NCBI GenBank assembly: GCA_024695565.1
Contig: JAILHX010000055.1
Location: 1 to 44,982, forward strand
Source of the DNA: Saccharofermentans sp.
Lineage (GTDB): Bacteria > Bacillota_A > Clostridia > Saccharofermentanales > Saccharofermentanaceae
Length of the DNA stretch: 44,982 nt
Reading direction: 5' to 3'
Part shown: positions 22,628 through 32,090 of the stretch, one piece after another
How positions within the stretch are numbered: the first letter of the stretch is position 1
Layout: every line of letters starts with the position of its first letter
Notes under the pieces: model-generated
Databases searched by the model: none
What the model saw: only the letters and a program-made list of their open reading frames with translations
Told to the model about the DNA's origin: nothing
Position numbers and translations under genes: made by a program

Positions 22628-25180
22628 ATGAAGAAGACTTTAAGAGTTACAGCATGCATCTTGGCTGGTGCTTTGCTGCTGACTGCCTGCGATAAGGGAC
22701 AGGAAACTGTTACCGACAGTTCAGAAACAAGTCTTACGGGAGAGAGCAGTGTAGAGACCACTCCTTCTGAGACAAGTTCATTCAGCGGTGCCACGGGCGG
22801 AACTCATTCTGCCGAGGGCTTAACTGAGTTCGGTAACGGTTATGAGGGTATCGAAGGCACGGGTAATTACAATTACGGTGAAGCGCTTCAGAAATCGCTT
22901 TTATTCTATGAACTTCAGAGAAGCGGTGAGCTCCCTGAGAATACCAGATGCAACTGGCGCGGAGATTCAGGGCTTACCGATGGTGCCGATAACGGTATCG
23001 ATCTGACAGGCGGATATTACGATGCAGGAGATCACGTTAAGTTCAATCTTCCGATGGCTTATACCGCTTCGATGCTCGGCTGGTCGCTTTACGAAGACAG
23101 AGCCGCATACGAAGAGAGCGGTCAGCTCGAATACATCCTTGGCGATATCAAGTGGGTGACGGATTACCTCATCAAGTGTCATCCTGAAGATGAAGTCTTC
23201 TACTATCAGGTAGGTAACGGCGGCACGGATCACTCATGGTGGGGACCTTGTGAAGTAATGAGCATGGACAGACCGTCTTACTGTGTTACCAAGGATAATC
23301 CTGGTTCTGCGGTTGTAGGCGAAGCTGCTGCTGCGATGGCTGTTGCGGCAATCGTTTTCGAAGATACGGATCCTACTTATGCGGCAACATGCCTTGAGCA
23401 TGCGAAGAGCCTCTATGCATTTGCAGATTCAACCAGAAGCGATTCAGGTTATACGGCAGCTGCAGGTTTCTACGATTCTTGGAGCGGATTCTACGATGAA
23501 CTCTCGTGGGCAGGATGCTGGCTCTACATCGCAACTGATGACAGCACTTATCTGGATAATGCGAAGTCCTGCTTCACGCAGGCGGGACACGATTACGACT
23601 GGGCGCTGTGCTGGGATGACGTGCATATCGGTGCTGCGGTCATGCTCGCGAAAATAACGGGCGATTCCGAATATAAAGATGAAGTCCAGAAGCACCTTGA
23701 TTACTGGTCATGCGGAACTTCTGACGGCAGCAGGATCACATATTCCCCTCAAGGGCTTGCGTGGCTCGATTCATGGGGATCGTTAAGATATGCGACAACG
23801 ACTGCCTTTGTAGCATGCGTTTACAGCAGATGGGAAGGATGTCCTTCGGATAAGGTCTCCACATACTGGGACTTCGCTGTGTCTCAGGCTGAATATGCTC
23901 TGGGTTCATCGGGCAGATCTTATGTCTGCGGATTCGGTGAGAATTATCCTGAACATCCTCATCACAGAACGAGCCAGGGATCTTACTGCGATAACATGAA
24001 CGAACCGGGCGAAGCAAGGCATACGCTGTATGGCGCTCTGGTAGGCGGACCTGATTCTTCCGATAACTATACGGATACAGTCAGCGACTACTGCATGAAC
24101 GAGGTTGCATGCGATTACAACGCCGGATTTACGGGACTTCTTGCAGCGATGTATTCAGAATATCACGGACAGACACTTATCGACTTCGGTGCGGTGGAAG
24201 AAGTTCCCGGAGATGAGTTTACTGCTGAATGCAGTCTTAATGTCGAAGGCGAAAACTTCGCCGAGATAAAGGCATACATCTATAACAAGACTGCCTGGCC
24301 TGCAAGAACGGCGGAGGATTTGGAATTCAGATACTATGTCGATCTTACGGAGATCTACGAAGCAGGCGGAGATGTATCAGGCGTTACCGTTACTACAAAC
24401 TATATGCAGTCGGGAACTGCTGACGGGCTCAAGGTCTGGAATGAAGAAAATCACATCTACTATCTGTCGGTAGTATTTGACGACGGCAATTTGAGGCCAG
24501 CGGGGCAGGCGCAGTGCAAATCAGAGATCCAGGTCAGGATGACAAGTCCCAACGGTGAATGGGATAACAGTAACGACTATTCTTATACGACTTCTGTTGT
24601 CCTGCTCGAGGACGGTGAAGTGGTATTTGGTGTCCTGCCTGATGAAGAAGGTTCAGGTTCAGGTGATTTGGCAGGCGGCACTTCAACAGACAGTACTGCT
24701 TCATCAGATAGCACTGCTGCAACGACAGCAGGTTCGTCGTCAGGTTCTTCAGGCAGCTCTGCTTCTTCCGGTGACTTAAGCATTACGATGAATTACAACG
24801 ACAGTTCAATGTCAGTAAATTCGATATCGGGAACGCTGGACATCAAGAACACGGGAAGTTCATCCATAGATCTTACTGACCTTACGATCAGGTACTATTT
24901 TACTGATGACGGCTCGATGGTATTTGACTGCTATCATGCGGCAATAAATTCCGCATCAGGCCAGTATACGGCGCTGACAGATAACGTCTCGGGAACGTTT
25001 GAGTCCTGTTCGGGTGAAGACAGGAATATGTGTCTCGTTATCACAGTAAGCAGCGGCACGATCGCAGGCGGAGATACTTTTACTGTCAACTTCAGCTGCC
25101 ACAAATCAGACTGGTCTAACATGGATCTGTCAGACGACTGGTCAAGAAAGAGCGTTGAGAATATCGAGGTAACTGTCTGA
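22628..25180 (+). CDS. Lipoprotein GH9 cellulase with CBM3c and C-terminal CBM3
   Basis: An 850-residue cellulase that should be lipid-anchored outside the membrane. The signal ends in lipobox LLTAC (Cys21), followed by a Ser/Thr/Glu linker to about residue 70. The GH9 module spans about 85-515 with the base motif [13 protein letters not shown] (near 136), [10 protein letters not shown] (near 445) and a C-terminal [13 protein letters not shown] region bearing the acid Glu. A CBM3c-like module follows at about 529-665, then a Ser/Thr/Gly linker at about 672-714 and a family 3 cellulose-binding module at about 716-850. This is the layout of processive endoglucanases (GH9 theme B) plus a true CBM. 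No dockerin is present, so it is not cellulosomal. GGAGG lies 8 bases upstream; the stop overlaps the next start by one base. Confidence 0.93.
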   Translation: MKKTLRVTACILAGALLLTACDKGQETVTDSSETSLTGESSVETTPSETSSFSGATGGTHSAEGLTEFGNGYEGIEGTGNYNYGEALQKSLLFYELQRSGELPENTRCNWRGDSGLTDGADNGIDLTGGYYDAGDHVKFNLPMAYTASMLGWSLYEDRAAYEESGQLEYILGDIKWVTDYLIKCHPEDEVFYYQVGNGGTDHSWWGPCEVMSMDRPSYCVTKDNPGSAVVGEAAAAMAVAAIVFEDTDPTYAATCLEHAKSLYAFADSTRSDSGYTAAAGFYDSWSGFYDELSWAGCWLYIATDDSTYLDNAKSCFTQAGHDYDWALCWDDVHIGAAVMLAKITGDSEYKDEVQKHLDYWSCGTSDGSRITYSPQGLAWLDSWGSLRYATTTAFVACVYSRWEGCPSDKVSTYWDFAVSQAEYALGSSGRSYVCGFGENYPEHPHHRTSQGSYCDNMNEPGEARHTLYGALVGGPDSSDNYTDTVSDYCMNEVACDYNAGFTGLLAAMYSEYHGQTLIDFGAVEEVPGDEFTAECSLNVEGENFAEIKAYIYNKTAWPARTAEDLEFRYYVDLTEIYEAGGDVSGVTVTTNYMQSGTADGLKVWNEENHIYYLSVVFDDGNLRPAGQAQCKSEIQVRMTSPNGEWDNSNDYSYTTSVVLLEDGEVVFGVLPDEEGSGSGDLAGGTSTDSTASSDSTAATTAGSSSGSSGSSASSGDLSITMNYNDSSMSVNSISGTLDIKNTGSSSIDLTDLTIRYYFTDDGSMVFDCYHAAINSASGQYTALTDNVSGTFESCSGEDRNMCLVITVSSGTIAGGDTFTVNFSCHKSDWSNMDLSDDWSRKSVENIEVTV

Positions 25181-25803
25181 TGCCTGTCTGTGTATCTACG
25201 GAAGTAATGCGTGCAAGTGACAAGTGGACTATAGAGAACCTTGTCTCATCCAAAGAACTGATGGCAAGAGCCGGACAGGCGATCTTCGACACGGCTGAAT
25301 GGAAAGCGCCTGTAGGCATCATTTGCGGCAAAGGCAATAACGCTGGAGACGGTTTTGTTGTTGCCACGCTTCTTAAAGACCACGGCATTGAATGCGAGAT
25401 CGTTCTGCTCTACGAAGATTCGTTCTCTGAGGACGGCAGATACTTCTACGACAAGTGTGTGGCAAATGGTATTCCTACCGTTTCAACGGGCAATTATGAG
25501 CGTTACAACACCATCCTTGACTGCATATTCGGAACGGGCTTTAAGGGCGAAGTAAAAGAGCCTGCGAAAAGCGCCATTGAGGGTATAAACAGATCCGGTG
25601 CTTACGTCATCAGTGCAGACATCAACAGCGGCTTGAACGGCGACACAGGATTGGGGAACCTCTATGTCAAATCGGATCTTACAGTGTCGATAGGAACGTT
25701 TAAGTACGGACATTTTCTGGGGAATGCCGACATTGCAATGAAGAATAAGGTAAACTGTGATATCGGGATTAAGATTACAGGCGAGACAAAAGAATTGCCT
25801 TAA
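25180..25803 (+). CDS. nnrE: NAD(P)H-hydrate epimerase (YjeF N-terminal domain)
   Basis: Repairs damaged NAD(P)H by epimerising R- to S-NAD(P)HX. The 207-residue protein is a stand-alone YjeF_N domain with MRASDKWTIEN, the loop ICGKGNNAGDGFVVA (near 48), LDCIFGTGFKG (near 112) and SADINSGLNGDTG (near 146). The ADP/ATP-dependent dehydratase domain often fused to it is absent, so a separate nnrD should exist elsewhere. The start overlaps the GH9 stop (TGATG), suggesting coupled translation, an unusual pairing for a housekeeping repair enzyme. A GNAT acetyltransferase gene follows after 12 bp. Confidence 0.88.
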   Translation: MPVCVSTEVMRASDKWTIENLVSSKELMARAGQAIFDTAEWKAPVGIICGKGNNAGDGFVVATLLKDHGIECEIVLLYEDSFSEDGRYFYDKCVANGIPTVSTGNYERYNTILDCIFGTGFKGEVKEPAKSAIEGINRSGAYVISADINSGLNGDTGLGNLYVKSDLTVSIGTFKYGHFLGNADIAMKNKVNCDIGIKITGETKELP

Positions 25804-25815
25804 AGGGGAGATAAG

Positions 25816-26367
25816 ATGAAGTTTGAAGCAAGAGAGATAACATTAAAAGACGGCAGGAAATGCGTGCTGCAGCCGACCGCGCCTGAATTTGCAGAGCAGA
25901 TGCTCGAGTACTTGAAGGTGACTTCAGGTGAGACTGACTTCCTGTTAAGAAATCCGGATGAAGTAAAATTCACACTTGAAGATGAAAAAGCGATCCTTAC
26001 AAAGCTTATGGAAGATCCGTACGTTATAATGATGTGCGCTGTAGTAGACGGTAAGATCGCAGGTAACGGAAGTATTGCAGGTATAGGTGACAAGCGCAAG
26101 ATCCGTCACAGATGCAATATGGCAATCGCGCTTTATAAGGAATACTGGAATCTCGGTATCGGCCGTGCCATGATCGGTTACATGACCGAGCTCGCTAAAA
26201 ATGTCGGATGGCATCAGGTGGACCTCGAAGTAGCCGCCGAAAACGGGCAGGCTCAATCACTCTACAAAAAGTGCGGATTCGTTGAGACGGGAAGAAGGCA
26301 TAATGCCCTTCTTTTCGATGACGGTACATATCACGATGAGATATTGATGTATAAGGACCTGAAATGA
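25816..26367 (+). CDS. GNAT family N-acetyltransferase
   Basis: A 183-residue acetyltransferase using acetyl-CoA on an unknown amine. The GNAT core is visible: a beta-rich N-terminus with FEAREITLKDGRKCVLQP, then CAVVDGKIAGNGSIAGIG (near 78), the acetyl-CoA loop YWNLGIGRAMIGYMTELA (near 113; the R/Q-x-x-G-x-G/A motif) and the end LYKKCGFVETGRR. The length and motifs match RimJ/RimL-like members. An AAAGGGGAG site precedes the ATG. It sits between the nnrE and GH29 genes with gaps of 12 and 1 bp, so it is co-transcribed. Confidence 0.88.
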   Translation: MKFEAREITLKDGRKCVLQPTAPEFAEQMLEYLKVTSGETDFLLRNPDEVKFTLEDEKAILTKLMEDPYVIMMCAVVDGKIAGNGSIAGIGDKRKIRHRCNMAIALYKEYWNLGIGRAMIGYMTELAKNVGWHQVDLEVAAENGQAQSLYKKCGFVETGRRHNALLFDDGTYHDEILMYKDLK

Positions 26368-26368
26368 T

Positions 26369-27850
26369 ATGGAAAGCAAAGATTACCTGAAGCTGATAGA
26401 TGAAGTAATAGATCACGGAAGATATAAGGCTGACTGGGAATCTTTGTCAGGCCACAAAACTCCTGACTGGTACTATCAGGCAAAGCTCGGGATCTTTATC
26501 CACTGGGGTATCTACAGCGTTCCTGCTTATGCTTGCGAATGGTATCCGAGATGGATGTATAATCCCGGTTCGCGCGAATACGAATTCCACAAGAAGAATT
26601 TCGGTGATCCCAAGGACTTCGGATACAAAGATTTTATCCCGATGTTTAAGGGTGAGAAGTTTGACGCCGAAGAATGGGTGAAGCTTTTTAAGAATGCGGG
26701 TGCAAAATACGTAATGCCCGTGTGCGAACATCACGACGGTTTTGCGATGTACGATTCGGAATTAAACCGTTGGAATTCTGCGAAAATGGGTCCAATGCGT
26801 GACGTCGCAGGTGAGATAAGAAAAGCATGTGAAGAAAACGGCTTGGCATTCTGCGGTTCTTCGCACAGGGCAGAGCACTACTTCTTCATGAACATGGGAA
26901 GAACGATAGACTGCGACGTTAACGATGAAGAATACAGGGATTTCTATGGGCCTGCTTACCTTTGTCCCGAGCTCTCTGACGTTAAAGTTTTCGAAGACTT
27001 AGAAGACGCGTATTCACCTGCAAGACCGTCTGAAGAATGGCTTGAAGACTGGCTGGTCAAGACATGTGAACTGATAGATAGATTAAGGCCCCTGATCCTC
27101 TATTTTGATACATGGATCCATAACATTGCATTCAAGCCTTACTTAAAGAAAGTCTGCGCATACTACTATAACCGCGCCGAAGAGTGGGGAGAAGAAGTAA
27201 CGATCAACTTCAAGCACGAAGCATTCCCGCCGACGGTTGCAACTTACGATGTCGAGAGGGGCGCGCTGACAGGCATAAATCCCATACCGTGGCAGACGGA
27301 TACTGCGATCGGAAGGCTCTCCTGGGGCTATATCGATGACAATGAATTTAAGCCTTCAAGACAGATAACCTGCGATCTCGTTGACATCGTCAGCAAGAAC
27401 GGGATGCTGCTTATAAATGTTGGTCCGAAGGCTGACGGAACCATCACTCCGGAAGAGACGGCAGTCCTTAATGAATTAGGCGAATGGATGAAGATAAACG
27501 GTGAAGGTATTTACGGAACTGTTCCGTGGAAGACATTCGGCGAAGGAGAAGTTAATAACTCTGCAGGTTCTTTTCAGGATAACGACGAGAAGGCATTCAC
27601 TTCTGAAGATTTCAGGTTCACATTTAAGAACGGATATCTTTATGCATTCTGCATGAGACCTGCGTCTCAGGAGTTTACTATCAAGTCGCTCAGACGAAGC
27701 GGCAGATACGATATCGTTCTGGGCTCTGTCGAAGTATTGGGAGATCTTACTGTTGCGGATACAAAACGCGATTCTGAGGGACTTAAGATCAAGCTTAATA
27801 AGGATCCTGATACTGATAAGCCAGTCTGCTTTAAGATCGGGATAATGTAA
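26369..27850 (+). CDS. GH29 alpha-L-fucosidase
   Basis: A 493-residue retaining fucosidase without a signal peptide, so cytosolic; it would remove alpha-L-fucose from imported oligosaccharides such as xyloglucan or host-glycan pieces. The GH29 features are KLGIFIHWGIYSVPAYACEW (near 42), YVMPVCEHHDGFAMYDS (near 111), the nucleophile Asp in LYFDTWIHN (near 246), and NVGPKADGTITPEE (near 350), followed by a C-terminal beta-sandwich. It starts one base after the GNAT stop, with only a weak AAGGA upstream. A hairpin terminator is found 207 bp downstream. No fucose-metabolism genes are visible in the window. Confidence 0.92.
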   Translation: MESKDYLKLIDEVIDHGRYKADWESLSGHKTPDWYYQAKLGIFIHWGIYSVPAYACEWYPRWMYNPGSREYEFHKKNFGDPKDFGYKDFIPMFKGEKFDAEEWVKLFKNAGAKYVMPVCEHHDGFAMYDSELNRWNSAKMGPMRDVAGEIRKACEENGLAFCGSSHRAEHYFFMNMGRTIDCDVNDEEYRDFYGPAYLCPELSDVKVFEDLEDAYSPARPSEEWLEDWLVKTCELIDRLRPLILYFDTWIHNIAFKPYLKKVCAYYYNRAEEWGEEVTINFKHEAFPPTVATYDVERGALTGINPIPWQTDTAIGRLSWGYIDDNEFKPSRQITCDLVDIVSKNGMLLINVGPKADGTITPEETAVLNELGEWMKINGEGIYGTVPWKTFGEGEVNNSAGSFQDNDEKAFTSEDFRFTFKNGYLYAFCMRPASQEFTIKSLRRSGRYDIVLGSVEVLGDLTVADTKRDSEGLKIKLNKDPDTDKPVCFKIGIM

Positions 27851-28057
27851 TTTGCAGGAATAAACATCAGAGTTTGTCCCCTATCTTACCGGTAACGCAC
27901 ATGTTAATCTCAAATTGATGTTCCGGGGAAGTATTGCTTCATATGGGGAGAGAAGAACATGTGTCCTGAGATCAATTCCAAACCCGTTGTTTCCTTAATG
28001 AACAAGTTTGCTCTGATTGGACAGTAGGTTTACAAAAGTAATAAAACTAATATAGTA

Positions 28058-28090
28058 AAGGCTGCCGGAATCATTGCGGGCAGCCTTTTA
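28058..28090. terminator. Bidirectional terminator between the fucosidase gene and leuS
   Basis: A perfect 7-bp stem GGCTGCC / GGCAGCC (28060-28066 and 28079-28085) has T-rich flanks on both strands (CTTTTATG on plus; CTTTACTA on minus). It separates two convergent genes. The 205 bp between the GH29 stop and this hairpin show no gene, tRNA or known riboregulator that I can recognise. Confidence 0.8.
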
Positions 28091-28112
28091 TGTTGTTCTT
28101 GTTGATCGAAAA

Positions 28113-30599
28113 TCACTTCGCTACGATGTTGGCGATCCTGCCCTTAACGTAGATGAACTTTACGATAGATCTGCCGGCAAGAGCGCCTGCGAGTCTGTCA
28201 TCTGCGTTAACGATGGCTTCGACTGCAGCCTGGTCAGCTTCAGCAGGGATGTTGACCTTGAACTGAACCTTACCGTTGATCTGGACTGCGATCTCGATCT
28301 CGTCTTTAACGAGAGCGCTCTCGTCTACTTCAGGCCACTTCTGGTTGTAGACAGAGTATTCGTTGCACAATACTTCGCACCAGAGTTCTTCCGTGAAGTG
28401 GGGAGCGAAGGGTGCGAGGAGGAGAACGAGCTTCTCTGTAGCATATCTCTTGAACTCAGGCTTTGCAGATGCATCCTGGCTGTATTTAGTGATCGCATTC
28501 AAGAGCTCCATCATTCTTGCGATAGGAGTATTGAACTGGAACTTCTCGATATCAGCCGTGGAACTCTTGATAGCGTAGTTAACTGCATAGTTGAGTTCCT
28601 TATCTGCTGAAGTCATATCAGACTTAGCGGGAACAGAAGAAACTTCAGCATCAGCGCAGCAGTCGGAAACAGCTGTCTCGATCCTTCTGAAGAACTTAAC
28701 GATTGCCTGGAGTCCCGAATCAGCCCACGGACCGCCCTCGATGTAAGCGAAGCCGAATCCTAAATAAGTTCTGAATACGTCTGAACCGTACTTGCTGATA
28801 TAGTCGTCAGGTGCAACCGTGTTGCCTCTGGACTTACTCATCTTCTGTCCGTCAGGTCCTAAGATCGTTCCCTGGTGAACGAGGCTAGTGAAAGGCTCGT
28901 CGAAGTCGAGCATGCCCATGTCACGCATGGCCTTTGTGAAGAATCTCGCGTAGAGCAGGTGCATGCATGCGTGCTCAGCGCCGCCTACGTACTTATCGAC
29001 AGGGCAGAACTTGTTGATCTTATCCTTGGAGAACATCTCCTTGTCGTTCCTGTTATCCGGATATCTGAACTGATACCAGGAAGAGTCAACGAATGTATCC
29101 ATAGTATCGGGATCACGTCTTGCATCGCCGCCGCACTTGGGGCACTTGCAGTTCATGAATGATTCGCACTTTGCAAGCGGGCTCTCGCCGTCGGGTGTGA
29201 ACTCTACATCGTAGGGGAGAAGAACAGGAAGTTCTTCTTCGGGTACGGGTACAACGCCGCATGAAGGGCAGTGAACCATCGGGATAGGTGTTCCCCAATA
29301 TCTCTGACGTGAGATGAGCCAGTCACGGAGTCTGAAGTTGTCCTTCCATTCGCCCATGCCGATCTCGGCAAGCTTTGCAACGATTGCCTTCTGGGCATCG
29401 TGCATCTCCATGCCGTCGAACTCACCGGAGTTTGTGAGATAACCCTTCTTCTCACAGTAGGGAAGTTCTGAATCTACGCCTTTCTCCGGCTGGATAACGC
29501 GTATGATATCAAGACCGTACTTGTGTGCGAAGTCAAAGTCTCTCTCATCGTGTGAAGGAACTGCCATGACAACGCCTGTACCATATCCTGCTACAACATA
29601 GTCTGCAGCCCAGATTGGAACTCTTCTGCCGTTCAAAGGATGGATGGCATATGCGCCTGTGAATACGCCCGTCTTCTCACGTGTTGTGGACATACGGTCG
29701 ATCTCGCTGACTTTTGCAGTTGACTGACGGTAAGCTTCGACGGCTTCACGGCACTCGTCTGTCGTGAGCTTAGCGCAAAGCTCAGATTCGGGTGCAATAA
29801 CGACATATGTGATACCCATGAACGTATCGACTCTGGTCGTGAATACCTCAAGCTTCATGGGAGAACCGTCTTCTTCAGTGAGACGCTCGCCGTTCTTCTC
29901 AACGTAAAGTGCAACCTGGGCACCTTCGGATCTGCCGATCCAGTTCTTCTGAAGCTTCTTGGTCTTCTCGGGCCAGTCGAGCTTCGGAAGATCGTCCAAT
30001 AATTCCTGAGCATACTCAGTGATCTTGAAGAACCACTGGGTCATGTTCTTTCTTACAACTTCTGTATGGCATCTCTCGCAGGCGCCGTCAACTACCTGCT
30101 CGTTGGCAAGAACGGTCTTGCATGAAGGGCACCAGTTAACGGGTGCATTCTTACGGTAGGCAAGGCCTCTCTTGTAGAGTTCGATGAAGAACCACTGGTT
30201 CCATCTGTAGTAGTCGGGCATGCAGGTCTTTACCTCATAGTCCCAATCTACTGTTGTGCCCATGGCCTGGAGCTGCTTTTCCATCGTATCGATGTTCTTG
30301 AGTGTTGAATCCTGAGGATGGATACCTGTCTTGATCGCATAGTTCTCAGCAGGGAGTCCGAATGAATCGAATCCCATGGGGTGGAAGAGGTTATAACCCT
30401 GCATGTGCTTGAACCTTGCCCAGGAGTCAGTCAGGGAATAGTTATACCAGTGACCCAGGTGGAGGTTAGCTCCGGAAGGATATGAGAACATCTCAAGGCA
30501 GTATAGCTTCTTGCCTTCAGCGTCCGGATTAAACTTGTAGAGCTCTGATTCAGCCCATTTTGCCTGCCACTTCTTGTCCGTCTCAATTGAATAACTCAT
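28113..30599 (-). CDS. leuS: Leucyl-tRNA synthetase
   Basis: Charges tRNA-Leu with leucine in the cytosol. The 828 residues contain the class I HIGH-type motif GANLHLGHW (near 45), the zinc-type cysteines [13 protein letters not shown] (near 165), the CP1 editing domain with [14 protein letters not shown] (near 248) and [15 protein letters not shown] (near 340), and the KMSKS loop [10 protein letters not shown] (near 585). The anticodon-binding helical domain and a short C-terminal domain complete it; length is normal. A ribosome site ATAGGAG precedes the ATG. I looked for a T-box leader in the 293-bp divergent region with mreB and saw none. It ends at the bidirectional hairpin. Confidence 0.97.
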   Translation of the reverse strand: MSYSIETDKKWQAKWAESELYKFNPDAEGKKLYCLEMFSYPSGANLHLGHWYNYSLTDSWARFKHMQGYNLFHPMGFDSFGLPAENYAIKTGIHPQDSTLKNIDTMEKQLQAMGTTVDWDYEVKTCMPDYYRWNQWFFIELYKRGLAYRKNAPVNWCPSCKTVLANEQVVDGACERCHTEVVRKNMTQWFFKITEYAQELLDDLPKLDWPEKTKKLQKNWIGRSEGAQVALYVEKNGERLTEEDGSPMKLEVFTTRVDTFMGITYVVIAPESELCAKLTTDECREAVEAYRQSTAKVSEIDRMSTTREKTGVFTGAYAIHPLNGRRVPIWAADYVVAGYGTGVVMAVPSHDERDFDFAHKYGLDIIRVIQPEKGVDSELPYCEKKGYLTNSGEFDGMEMHDAQKAIVAKLAEIGMGEWKDNFRLRDWLISRQRYWGTPIPMVHCPSCGVVPVPEEELPVLLPYDVEFTPDGESPLAKCESFMNCKCPKCGGDARRDPDTMDTFVDSSWYQFRYPDNRNDKEMFSKDKINKFCPVDKYVGGAEHACMHLLYARFFTKAMRDMGMLDFDEPFTSLVHQGTILGPDGQKMSKSRGNTVAPDDYISKYGSDVFRTYLGFGFAYIEGGPWADSGLQAIVKFFRRIETAVSDCCADAEVSSVPAKSDMTSADKELNYAVNYAIKSSTADIEKFQFNTPIARMMELLNAITKYSQDASAKPEFKRYATEKLVLLLAPFAPHFTEELWCEVLCNEYSVYNQKWPEVDESALVKDEIEIAVQINGKVQFKVNIPAEADQAAVEAIVNADDRLAGALAGRSIVKFIYVKGRIANIVAK

Positions 30600-30892
30600 A
30601 TAAAAGACTCCTATTCTTTAAAAATGAACACCTAATTATACTCCGATGTTTTCGGAAATTACATATGAATATTCGAAAACTGTGCTCCGGACAGGTAAGA
30701 ATCAAACCGCTTTGCTATTTGCGTAAAAATCGCCTGAATTACCGTAAAATCGCCACAAAATGAAATAAGAATGTCACTTAAAATAGGGCGTGCCGTAATT
30801 GATTTTTATAAAGTCGAATGTAATAATAAATTGAATTTTTACCGATAAATGCGCTATTTTGACGGCGTTTTCGAATATATGAGGTGAGTTTA

Positions 30893-31903
30893 ATGGGTTT
30901 AGGTATGGAAATAGGTGTCGACCTCGGCACCAGCAGTGTTCTTGTTTATATCAGAGGTAAAGGCATCGTTCTCAAGGAACCCTCCGTTGTTGCAGTTAAC
31001 AGCAAAACAGGTAAGGTTCTTGCAGTTGGTGAATCCGCTTCCCTTATGCTCGGACGTACTCCCGGTATTGTTGAGGCAATAAGACCGCTGCGTGAAGGCG
31101 TTATCTCTGACTTTAGAGCTACTGAAGTTATGCTTAAGGCATTTATCGGCCGTGTATGCACAGGTCTTCGTGCCACATATTTCAAGCCTACAATCGTTGT
31201 CTGCGTTCCTTCCGTAATCACTCCTGTTGAACAGCAGGCAGTTGAGAATGCGTGCCGTCACGCAGGAGCAAAGGACGTATTCCTCATCAGAGAGCCTATT
31301 GCTGCTGCGATCGGTGCAGGTATCGATATCACTAAGGCCTGCGGTTCAATGGTCGTTGATATCGGCGGCGGTACAACGGATATCTCGGTTATCTCACTTT
31401 GCGAACCTGTTGTAGATGCATCTTTGAAGGTTGCAGGAGACAAGTTCGACGAAGCGATCATCAAGCACGTCAGGAAGAGACATAACATCCTCATCGGTGA
31501 GAAAACAGCAGAAAAGCTCAAGATCGAGATCGGCTGCGCTTACCCCAGAGATGAAGAGCTCACATTGGACGTTCAGGGAAGAAACATCATCACGGGTCTT
31601 CCTTCAACAGTTACGGTATCTTCAACAGAGATGCTCGAAGCATTGGAAGAGCCTATCACACAGATCTTCGAAGCAGTTCATAACGTACTCGAGAGAACAC
31701 CTCCGGAACTCATGGCTGATATCTCACAGAGAGGTATCGTTATGACAGGCGGCGGTGCGATGCTTTACGGTCTTGACCACATGCTCTCTAACAGGATCGG
31801 TATCGACGTATACCTCGCTCAGGATCCTGTATCCTGCGTTGTTATCGGAACGGGTAAGGCGCTCGATATGATGGATAAATTTGCGGCATTAAGTGATAAC
31901 TAA
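30893..31903 (+). CDS. mreB: MreB/Mbl rod-shape-determining actin homologue
   Basis: A cytoskeletal actin-like ATPase that guides lateral wall synthesis under the membrane. About 336 residues, with phosphate-1 loop GVDLGTSSVLVYIRGKG, LREGVISDFRATEVML (near 66), the phosphate-2 motif MVVDIGGGTTDISVISL (near 150) and the adenosine motif GIVMTGGGAMLYGLD (near 280). ATG 30893 is preferred: GAGGTGA lies 5 bases upstream, whereas the GTG at 30884 overlaps it. There is no mreC or mreD next to it, so it may be an Mbl/MreBH-type paralogue. It diverges from leuS and ends at a strong terminator. Confidence 0.93.
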   Translation: MGLGMEIGVDLGTSSVLVYIRGKGIVLKEPSVVAVNSKTGKVLAVGESASLMLGRTPGIVEAIRPLREGVISDFRATEVMLKAFIGRVCTGLRATYFKPTIVVCVPSVITPVEQQAVENACRHAGAKDVFLIREPIAAAIGAGIDITKACGSMVVDIGGGTTDISVISLCEPVVDASLKVAGDKFDEAIIKHVRKRHNILIGEKTAEKLKIEIGCAYPRDEELTLDVQGRNIITGLPSTVTVSSTEMLEALEEPITQIFEAVHNVLERTPPELMADISQRGIVMTGGGAMLYGLDHMLSNRIGIDVYLAQDPVSCVVIGTGKALDMMDKFAALSDN

Positions 31904-31943
31904 ATCATCTTTGATTGACTGAGACAATTACAAATGTTATATT

Positions 31944-31981
31944 ATGCGCGTCGGGAACATTACTCGGCGCGCATGTTTTTA
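31944..31981 (+). terminator. Terminator after mreB
   Basis: A 12-bp stem (two G-U pairs) ATGCGCGTCGGG / CTCGGCGCGCAT (31944-31955 and 31963-31974) with a 7-nt loop is followed by GTTTTTAG. rho is therefore transcribed from its own promoter within 31981-32090, which I could not place with confidence. Confidence 0.85.
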
Positions 31982-32090
31982 GATTTGAATTTTTCCTTTC
32001 AACATAGAAGACAGATATCCCTTTTGCTGAATACTGATAATAGGATTTTTGCGGGAATTTTTAACGGAATACTTTAACTGAAAGGCGTTT

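Noticed and set aside
27851..28056. Riboswitch or small RNA after the fucosidase gene
   Set aside because: Some short repeated words (ACATGT, GATCAATT-like) occur, but no consistent stem structure, promoter or known motif was found.
30600..30892. T-box leader for leuS
   Set aside because: Neither the conserved T-box sequence nor a stem plus terminator arrangement is visible in the minus-strand leader.
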